Source: Escarpia spicata (taxonomy: Eukaryota; Annelida; Polychaeta; Sabellida; Siboglinidae). From it: a stretch of DNA of 64,000 bases. Position 1 is the stretch's first letter. Every line of letters begins with the position of its first letter. Below the pieces are notes generated by a model. That model did no database searches, was not told where the DNA came from, and was given only the letters and a program-made list of their open reading frames with translations. The stretch spans positions 47,111,748 to 47,175,747 of the forward strand of contig OZ023205.1 in assembly GCA_963995525.1 (NCBI GenBank). Direction: 5' to 3'. The position numbers were made by a program, and so were the translations under genes. Positions 56,601 through 64,000 of the stretch are shown here, in pieces.

Positions 56601-57607
56601 CGTCTCATTCCAACTCTGTAGCTCCTTCCGAATCCGCGACATCAGCAGGAACTGGAGGCACAAGTAACAGTGGTAAGTTTTCTGTCAGCTCAATCTAGAT
56701 TGGATTAATTATGTGTACCGTAATTTCATTGGGTGCAGTAGTTCAGTTGTTGAGACTGAGATATCACATTAAGCATGCAGGCATATCTTAACAGCAAATT
56801 AGCAACAATACATCTATAACACCTAAATCCTCTGGAATCCGAGTTCAAAGGTGATGAAACCAGATGCATTAATCAAGGTATCATGAACAGCAATGTACAG
56901 AAGTCACCATCTGTGCAAGGAACCACCAAAGATATAGGTCAGAAATGCAATTTTGAAAAAATATGCTTGACTTTGTAGAAGATAACTATAGTTTAGATGA
57001 TTTTAAAGTGATGGGGAGTTTGTCCAAGATTTTTGCAACTGCAGCGAAAAGGCGCTACCAGGTAGCTGAGAAAAAACTTACTTTTAAGAACACAAATGCA
57101 ATTGCATGATGAAAATCTGAGCTGTCTAAGGATATCTGAAAGACACAGATTACTGAGAGACATGAATTTCTTCTCACCGCGTCATACTGTCTGTACACCC
57201 ACGGTGGCCAGCGGGTGAAGTTGGCACAGGAAAAACGGTCGACCTGCAGCAAGACAGAAGATGGCACTTGAAACTGATCAGCCAAAACTACTATCCCAGA
57301 GACACATTTCTGCAAACCTGAAGTACATTTACATCAAACAAAATGTCCAGGCTTATATAAAAAGTCAGCCTAGCATTAAACATGTTTGCAATTCAACTGT
57401 TATACCTGTAAATCTGTCATTTAAATTACACTTATGTGATGAACATAAAGAAATGTGTATTTATCTTGATTTTTCATCTGAAGACAAAATTTGAAGAAAA
57501 AAAACTATGTTATATATGTATGTGTGTGTGAGTGAGTGAGTGAGTGAGTGAGTGAGTGAGTGAGTGAGTGAGTGAGTGAGTGAGTGAGTGAGTGAGTGAG
57601 TGAGTGA

Positions 57608-57659
<52 letters not shown>

Positions 57660-60600
57660 CCCCAGCTGACGAAATGAGAGATAAGTAGATTTTGACATGC
57701 TTTTTTTAACATATTTGGAAAGAGTGAATATAGTGTTTCAAAAATTATGACTGCTAAAAACATTGTGAAGTTATGGCGCATTATATAGCGTAGGGTTCAA
57801 AAGGTAAAACTAAAGAAAACGTCTGATAAAGTTTTGCTTTATGCATGCAATTAGATAATATGGAAGTATTGGGTGTATGACATTCAAAGTTGGCACACAG
57901 TATTTATGTTATTGAGCAATGATACACTAGAAGTAACAATCAGCTGCTGCAAAAAATGTTCAAGTAGTGTCACATTATACTGATAAGTGTAAACAAATTA
58001 TAACAGATGAAAAGGCAGTTACAGTTGTGCATTCTTTATGCAAATGGATAGCATGGAAGGATTGAGTGTATGACATTCAAATTTGGCACACAGTATTTAT
58101 GCAGTAGTGCAATGATACACTAGAAGTAACAACCAGCTGCTGCAAAAATGACCAAGTTATGTCATATGTACTGATAGGAGTAAACAAATTGCAATAGTCA
58201 AAACGGCTGTTAAAGTTTGTATTTTTTATGCACATATATACCATGGAAATATTAAGTGTATGACATTTAAAGTTGATTTACTGCATGTATACTATATGCT
58301 GTAAAGATTAAGTAATATCACATTACAATGGTAGCTATCAAGGTAAACATTAAAAAAATATATGTTCATGGAAGCATCAGTCCTTTCTTAGCGAGCACGC
58401 TTGGCTGCAATAGCTATCGCACTAGTCGTCCTCTTCTGATTTGTTGCCACGGTGGCATGAGCAGCTTAGTCACACTGGGAAGCAGACACAGAATATCCTT
58501 CTGGTCATCCGGCACATTCTCCCGGATTGACTCGTGCAGATACCACTGTTGCTGTGCAGTCATGCTGGGTGCAGCCACAGCGACGGTGGTTGGAAGATGA
58601 TGCACGTCCCCCACCATCAGCTCGTGGGTCGTCACTGGCGAGTTGACCGACGTCCTCGCAAACACTTTCCCGGGGTGCACCGAGTCGAAGCAGAAATGCT
58701 GGTATCCCTTGTTCCCAGCAAACGGCTTGTAGCATGGACTGAGATGGGCTTGCCAGTCCCCACTGGCACATAGCTCGTGCCGTCCTCCGCTCCCACCAAC
58801 TGGGCAGAGTTGATGCGAGCACTCCCGTTCACCACAGATTGAAACTGTTCTAGCGATGACACTGCTGAATGCCTGCTTCAGAAGACCAAAACATCCATCA
58901 GGGGCAAACTTGGTGTGTCCTGCTATCAGGAAATTTAGATTAATCATTTTGTGGAAACCAATGGAAATCCTCCAAGCACAATACCACAGGAGATAACGAT
59001 TCTTGTTTTGTCCTGGGCAGTTGTCGCAGTGGAGGTTTGCTTCAATCTCACCAAGGCCGAAATGCTAACAAAATAGTGAAGATAAGAAATCACCATGTTT
59101 GACCCCTTCGAGATGAGCTTCATCAATCAGAAAGTTCACCTGTTTAGATACCCCCCTCACAGCAGATGCCAAACACTCCAACTTTCCGTGGAACCAGAAA
59201 GTAAATTGGCCCCGGCTGGAGTGGGTCACTAGGCAGATGGACTTGCTGAGCATAATCAAAGCTGTAGTGCATCTCAGTCTGATGGTTACAGGGAGGGCTA
59301 GCAGTCAACTCACTGACTCCCAGTTGGTGACAGACGTCCTTGGCACGACGAACTATGTCGTTGTAGAAGGAAAGCTCCTGCTGTACAATCAGGAGGTGTT
59401 GCTCCTTTTGAAGCAGACGGTCACTCTTGTCCGCTTCCGGCAGGTTGGCACTTCTGTGTATGACTACGTTGTTCCTCTGGCACGTTCAACAGAGGTCAGT
59501 TATAGGGCCGTGACGATGAAGGGAAGAAGCACCTTCCATGTCTTCCAGAAACCGGTCTCGTTCATGACACGGTGACCTGAAACACACCCAAAACATGTTA
59601 CTGTTTAGACAATACAGATTCCAATTAAGCTTAGTACAGGGGCAACACTCAAGACAAGATCGAAATTGATTTATATCTTGAAACCTGTTGCAGGAACGTG
59701 CCATTGTATACAAGCTGTATACAAGTATCCTTTTGTTATTAACATTCCCTGGAACTTTTAGTTTTTAAGTTAAAAATAAACAAATAAAACCCCCACACAC
59801 GTCCCCTTAAGGTTTTAAAAAGTAAGTATTTAATAATAAAAAGGTAACTTCTATAGTGCCTAAATTCTCGTAAACCAAGCTCAGAGGCGCATCAAGACAA
59901 AACGGTTGGTCAATCTCAAAATCGATAAGTACAGTACTCAAGTTGTCAACAGATGGACTGCTATGACAGGGAGCTATGGTGGATCAGTTAATTCCAGTTA
60001 TACTTTGTAATAATTCTTTCAAAATTACATACCCAAATCACACACAGCTTTTGAATAGGCTGCGTGGACCTTGACTTTCGTCTCGGACGACGGCATCAAA
60101 CGAATCTCCTCTCTCTTATAACCAGGCACTCGTCTAGGCAGAAGCAGAGGGTGGTCGTCAGCGTAGTTCGCCACGAATGTCACAACTCGCTTCGTGTCAT
60201 CAACTGTGTATGCAAGATGGTTTTTCCAGCCAGCATTCTTCTTCTCCTTTGGCTGCATACCATTTTCATGATATCACTTCTCGAGTGCTGTCAGTCGGTT
60301 GTTGCTGATGCTATCAATATAGAATAATAAATATTCCTTTTTTAATGTAGCTATATTCACAAATCAGACATGGCATTATATTGACAGTAACGTCAACACT
60401 GACAGTGGAACATTGACCTGTAAAACAATGCTAAGGGTAAGATAAACCTGCACTGGAAAAACAAACTGGGTTAGTGCCTAAGACATATAACAATACATTG
60501 GATATCACATCTGTAGAGATTCATTCCACAAGACAGCCACTTTGACACCCTTTCCTCTGGTGAACACAGGGAACAGCATGGTTCCCCACCATTCAACTTG

Positions 60601-63370
60601 CATTCACACCTGTAATTAAATCAATACATATTTGTTATCAGTTCATTACTATGAATTGTGGCAATAAAAAGATTGTACTTCTGCATAAATGTCAACAGCT
60701 ATAACCAGTTTAGGTAATTAGATTGAACATTCCTTATATCCATGCCATAGGTACATAACACAGTGAAAATCTGAGTGGAGATCTCAAAACTGCTCCTTAT
60801 AACATTTTGTGCCAACTGAGATGCCTTGAGATTAGGTAAATTGCGGTAAAAGACCGCAGTCAGTACATGTTTAACAGTGTCAGTGACAGGTGATCGAGTC
60901 GATAAAGAATAGACTTGAGCTAACATTATAAGTGTTTTTCATAGAATATTTTTTAGTCAGTAAGCGGTAGATTTAAGAACTATAATACTCCTAAATTACT
61001 GTTATGTGGTTACTTATTGTATGACGTTATACATGTAGCCAATAGTATGGCGTAGGCTATGTCTATCACTCTGTTGTTATGATATACCAAGGGCAAGGGC
61101 TATGGCTGGGTTTACGATTGAATGCTAGATAACTATAGTACATACCTAAATGCAGTTGCTTTGAGGATGTCGTCTTGCTCCTCAAGAATGTACTCGGGCA
61201 ATGCTTCCGCCTGTGCAATGGCAATGTCCACGTCGTTTCTTAGCATATTGAAGACCTCCACATCTTCCATGTCACTAGTAGCTTTGCGTTCAATGGTCGA
61301 TTCGTTGTCGGCATCGTTGTCCTCGTCGCAATGTGACACATCATACTGTTCCCACAGCCACGCCAGAGCAATGTTATCGTCGATTGGTGCATTCAGCACA
61401 CATAGGAACACATCCGACATTATATTACGAAAGAATTAACAACCGCGAAACAATAATAAAAATACTCTGGAAAACATTGTTAACTTGGAAATGACAACTC
61501 GAAAATGGCTACTTGTTTTGATTTTGCACTGTGGAACTGCGCATGTGCATAGGCGATCATCCACTTGAAAGCTCGATATCATGCACGTGACACAGTTTTG
61601 AGCTCATTAGCATGCACAAATCTTCTCCAGGTTACTGCCTATTGGTCGGCTTTGAGTTATTTCTGTCCACTTGGCATGGATATGGGCTAATGTATGTGAG
61701 AGAGACGATGAAATGACCTCTCCGATGATATCCAATACAAGGTGGTGACCCCACAGCAACATGGCGAATCGCGTTGAAGAAAACCAACCAAATTCCTTTT
61801 GTTTGACTAATTCTATGCTAGTTAATCAACAGGGCTCGCATTTGATTGCATTAAAATACATTTTATTACGAAGAATTAGTGTAGGATGGCTGGAAGTGTT
61901 AACTAAGATGTTGAAAATTGCTTTTCTATAAAACCTAAAAATCACAAAAATCACGGCTTTTACTGTTAAATCTTTCATGGTATTTCACACTTTAATGGTT
62001 GTTGCTTTCAGTTACCATCACAGAGCTTTAAACAGCTCTCATGTGAAATGTCAAATCCCGATTTATTACTCATTTGGTCAGCCAGGGTCCCATATAATAT
62101 ATATATAGCATGCCTGTTCTATAACTATTCTTTGTATTACAATAGACATATCATTCTTACAGTGTGAACAGACCAAAGCCCTGATGGCCCAATGTTCTAT
62201 TAATGTGTGAACACACCTTCACCAACAGAAATGATGCACTCTGTACAAATGAAATCTCACTCTCTTTCACAACATGATGTTTACCTTTCGTTGTTTGCCT
62301 TTATATTCTGCGTTGTGAGATGTCGCTTGGCCAACCGCATTGCCACAAGTCAAGTGGTCATCCATGCGTGACCAGCTTTCGGATCCTAGTATTCGCCTGT
62401 GCGATGCTGGACGGGCGCCCTCCAATGGATCACATAGGAAGCTTTCGGGCAGAATGCGAACCTTTGCGATGATGTTGCTGAAATGAGAATTTTAAACGTT
62501 ATGCTGAAATGAAAAATTGAAAAACAACATGGAATTAATTGAAAGTTGACATAATTTTCAGTGCACGATGGAAGGAGTACGGACATTTGTCTTAGTTTGG
62601 TAGCTGATATTGCCACTTGAATGTGGTACAACTTAATTTTATTATTAATTTATTCTAGATATGTGTATAATTATTTACAATTTTGTATTTGACGTGCCTC
62701 TGAAGAGAATATTATATAAGTTATTATCACTACAAGTTTTGCAGTTCGCAAGCAGCTCTGTGTGATCATTTGCATGGTTTGATCAGAAACCAAGCAACCA
62801 AGGTCTTAGTTTTGTATTATGTGCCAGAGGGCGCTACATATACATAGACACCACATTCATATGAGACACAAGATGAAGGTTACATCAATTGAACTGGTTG
62901 TTGCAGAAAACATGTGTAATGTTATGAGCAATCGATTCACGTCCATCTAGTGTCCAACATAAACACTAAGACCAGTAAAAACCCTAAACACCTGAGAATT
63001 TAGAAAAAAATAAATGTTGCAACCTTTCTTTCCCAGTGTCATATATTAATCTTTCAAAGTTTGGCACCTGGACTGCAAACGGTCTAGGGAAGGAAAAGTT
63101 AACATACCCACATACAAACACACATACAAACACACACATAAACACACATACAAACACACATTCAGTAGCATCAGGACAAGTACTGAAGCTTTGCCTCACC
63201 CGTCTATCTGTCTGTGAGTGTCCTTCACCTCAAAGCGTTGTCGCCCCACTGCCTTCACCCTCATGGTAGACACCCCCATACGAGGGTCGTTCTCCTCCTT
63301 CACGGCAAGCACCTCGGCCGTTGTCCCCACGGCCGCCAGAATCGGGTGGTACAAGTCGCCCGAATGGTAA
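53488..63370 (-). CDS. CRBN: Cereblon, partial gene (six 3' exons)
   Basis: Minus-strand exons are 63200-63370, 62285-62477, 57178-57243, 56451-56651, 55002-55195 and 53488-53674. All junctions are GT-AG and all phases join, giving 336 residues to the stop. Cereblon is the substrate receptor of the CUL4-DDB1 ubiquitin ligase (human protein about 442 residues). Visible are the end of the LON domain ([16 protein letters not shown]), the helical DDB1-binding linker, and the whole C-terminal domain. Zinc ligands CKNC and CSQC and the three cage tryptophans (SWFPG, YAW, GWRF) are present. Relative to human, H353 is Gly, H378 is Asn and V388 is Ile. The first 100 or so residues lie beyond the window. 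The large introns hold a decayed transposase-like gene and a LINE tail. Confidence 0.94.
55002..55195 (-). CDS. CRBN: CRBN exon: first half of the ligand-binding domain
   Basis: Acceptor GTGTTGCAG, donor GTATGT. 194 bp. Encodes the first zinc pair (LCCKNC), [19 protein letters not shown] and [16 protein letters not shown]351, P352 and W380 equivalents are present; the residues equivalent to human H353 and H378 are Gly and Asn. Confidence 0.95.
55870..56240 (+). mobile_element. LINE 3'-terminal fragment in a CRBN intron
   Basis: In the intron between CRBN exons 56451-56651 and 55002-55195, the + strand carries a decayed LINE C-terminus. It shows [38 protein letters not shown] then [18 protein letters not shown], ending with a C...DH patch. 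This matches the usual LINE tail pattern (LNRLRTGxGRxxxNxxxxGLAPSxxCxCG...DH). Frames are broken by stops. It is antisense to CRBN. Confidence 0.75.
56451..56651 (-). CDS. CRBN: CRBN exon: DDB1-binding helical region
   Basis: Acceptor TGTGCCTCCAG, donor GTGGGA. 201 bp, phase 0 at both ends, 67 residues. Contains [31 protein letters not shown] and [12 protein letters not shown], which align without gaps to the human linker ([31 protein letters not shown]). Confidence 0.94.
57178..57243 (-). CDS. CRBN: CRBN exon: CANxTxWPxWxY motif
   Basis: Acceptor TTGCTGCAG, donor GTGAGA. 66 bp in phase 0, encoding 22 residues including [19 protein letters not shown]. This motif is strongly conserved in cereblon before the helical linker. 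The preceding intron (57244-62284) is 5 kb and carries the transposase-like pseudogene. Confidence 0.92.
57521..57659. repeat. GTGA and TG microsatellite
   Basis: (TG)5, then about 85 bp of GTGA repeats, then about 45 bp of TG, in the 5-kb CRBN intron. The HTHTHT and SLTHSLTH frames on the minus strand are by-products. Confidence 0.95.
57790..58325. repeat. Tandem repeat, about 190-bp unit, three copies
   Basis: TGGAAGTATTGGGTGTATGA (57861), TGGAAGGATTGAGTGTATGA (58054) and TGGAAATATTAAGTGTATGA (58244) start equivalent blocks. The first two also share GGCACACAGTATTTATG, CAATGATACACTAGAAGTAA and CAGCTGCTGCAAAAA. The third is the most diverged. It lies within the large CRBN intron. Confidence 0.8.
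58414..61420 (-). pseudogene. Decayed transposase-like gene (DUF7869-type) in a CRBN intron
   Basis: Exon-like blocks: 61146-61420 (ATG at 61420, acidic, [11 protein letters not shown], donor GTATGT); from 60609 down ([13 protein letters not shown], phase matches); about 60033-60310 ([36 protein letters not shown]); and 58414-59576. The last has [56 protein letters not shown] near 59010 and [19 protein letters not shown] near 58905. These motifs belong to a multi-copy invertebrate family I recall as DUF7869, thought transposon-derived. It is broken by TGA at 60274-60276 and 59486-59488, one extra base in the C run 59151-59156, and frame changes near 59118 and 59065. The first exon could belong to a separate gene. 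Confidence 0.78.
59820..59895. repeat. Dispersed repeat scrap (CTTCTATAGTGCCTAAAT)
   Basis: CTTCTATAGTGCCTAAAT matches the window start (41-58). The phrase resembles SINE 3' ends of the CTTCTATAGCGCC type. It is too short to assign. Confidence 0.45.
61421..62284. other. CRBN intron sequence upstream of the pseudogene
   Basis: No repeat boundary or additional exon recognised between the start of the decayed gene and CRBN exon 62285-62477. Confidence 0.5.
62285..62477 (-). CDS. CRBN: CRBN exon: LON end to linker
   Basis: Acceptor CTCATTTCAG, donor GTAAAC. 193 bp. It starts by completing the Gly codon, then encodes [14 protein letters not shown], the counterpart of the human KVQILPECVL strand. 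A less conserved segment ends in KGKQRK. The weakly conserved middle matches the variable loop of the family. Confidence 0.87.
63105..63163. repeat. CA-rich microsatellite
   Basis: Irregular ACACAY and CAAACACACATA units in the CRBN intron. They produce the [12 protein letters not shown] frame on the minus strand. Confidence 0.85.
63200..63370 (-). CDS. CRBN: CRBN exon: end of LON domain
   Basis: Acceptor TTGCTTTCAG, donor GTGAGG. 171 bp; the first base completes a codon and the last two (GG) start one. It encodes [18 protein letters not shown] and [11 protein letters not shown], ending QIDG. The human LON segment has the same GTTAE and KAxGRQRF motifs in the same order. Confidence 0.9.
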
Positions 63371-64000
63371 CTGAAAGCAACAATGATCCAACGTATGAAA
63401 TACCATGAATGGTTTCACGGTAAAATTACATAAATCCATTTTTTTTAGGAGAAAACCCCACTTATTTGGTTCTTCCTCAGAGAAAATGAAAATGTCTGAT
63501 GAAACGTTATTGGAGTATCTTAAATATCACAAAGTAAAGACTGGTAACAAGGGCTGAAATATCTACTGTAGATTTAGATTAAAACATTTTGGCCATCCAG
63601 AAATTTCACCCAGATTGGCATCTGCTGTGCTTTGTCCTGAAACACTCATAACATATTTTTGTATGAAGATTTAATTTTATGAAATTTTTTTTTACTTTAC
63701 TGTTGTCTTACTTAACTGAAACTGTAGATTACATAAAGAATCTGCTCAGTGCTTGCTTATACTACAAGTGTACAATCCATTTGAATGTTACTTGGAAAAG
63801 AAAGCCATGTTTTGCGTTATGACGCTGTGATTTGGGCCATAATGTTGAATTTTTGGCCATGACACTGCTACTGCAGTTCCACTATGACATAACAGTGAAA
63901 CTATTAAATCATATTGGGACAGTAATACATGTATGTATCAAAGCTGACACCCTGGACTGTTGGTGCTATCAGTGTTGTTTGACAGGTAATGAAAGTTCAC
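63371..64000. other. CRBN intron to the window edge
   Basis: Upstream of the LON exon on the minus strand. No earlier CRBN exon is seen, so the remaining 5' exons lie outside the window. Confidence 0.5.

Noticed and set aside
56131..56667. 178-codon + strand frame across 56.13-56.67 kb
   Set aside because: It overlaps a LINE tail in the wrong frame and the antisense of a CRBN exon; not a gene.
57461..57781. Histidine-threonine and leucine-threonine-histidine-serine repeat proteins
   Set aside because: Translation of a GTGA/TG microsatellite in an intron.
58328..58773. + strand frames opposite the transposase-like pseudogene
   Set aside because: Antisense shadows of the conserved minus-strand sequence.

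Overview
The window reads as nuclear DNA of an invertebrate animal, probably marine. The only recognisable host gene, cereblon (CRBN), is split by GT-AG introns. The rest is AT-rich non-coding DNA full of LTR and non-LTR retrotransposons, hAT-like elements, tRNA-derived SINEs, microsatellites and satellite DNA. The species cannot be named from sequence alone. No bacterial gene, operon or CRISPR array is present.

Layout. 0-8.4 kb: AT-rich DNA with a LINE reverse-transcriptase scrap (0.55-0.83 kb), small repeats, a SINE tail (4.74 kb) and a non-autonomous hAT-like element with an 8-bp target duplication (5.76-7.13 kb). 8.43-13.05 kb: a young Ty3/Gypsy element with 163-bp LTRs and GTTGG target duplications, whose gag-pol frame is broken only by two stop codons. 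13.32-17.77 kb: an old, decayed Gypsy element. 17.9-18.6 kb: a CTGTCAGGCACTGTCACCAC minisatellite. 18.8-19.5 kb: a LINE fragment. 20-33 kb: mostly featureless, with a tRNA-Val-like SINE at 25.3 kb and a 45-bp-armed hairpin at 28.8 kb.

33.0-44.2 kb is the most unusual region. It holds a cluster of a 15-bp motif (GGGCCGAACCATCCG), a 403-bp partial tandem duplication, a CpG-dense unique stretch, a terminal-inverted-repeat element (35.59-36.40 kb), and then about 7.8 kb of a 68-bp satellite (roughly 117 copies). The satellite has higher-order structure, and its unit contains the last bases of that inverted-repeat element.

45.9-50.4 kb is a nest of mobile elements. A LINE on the + strand is interrupted inside its RT domain by a deleted minus-strand Gypsy element (GTATC target duplications), which itself carries a SINE. 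A second, 5'-truncated LINE scrap sits just downstream.

53.1-64.0 kb is the minus-strand 3' part of CRBN. Six exons encode part of the LON domain, the linker and the complete C-terminal zinc/thalidomide-binding domain; the N-terminal exons lie beyond the right edge. A decayed intron-containing transposase-like gene lies on the same strand inside a 5-kb CRBN intron, and another LINE tail lies in a further intron. CRBN is the substrate receptor of a CUL4-DDB1 ubiquitin ligase. The other coding sequences belong to mobile elements, and nearly all are inactivated.
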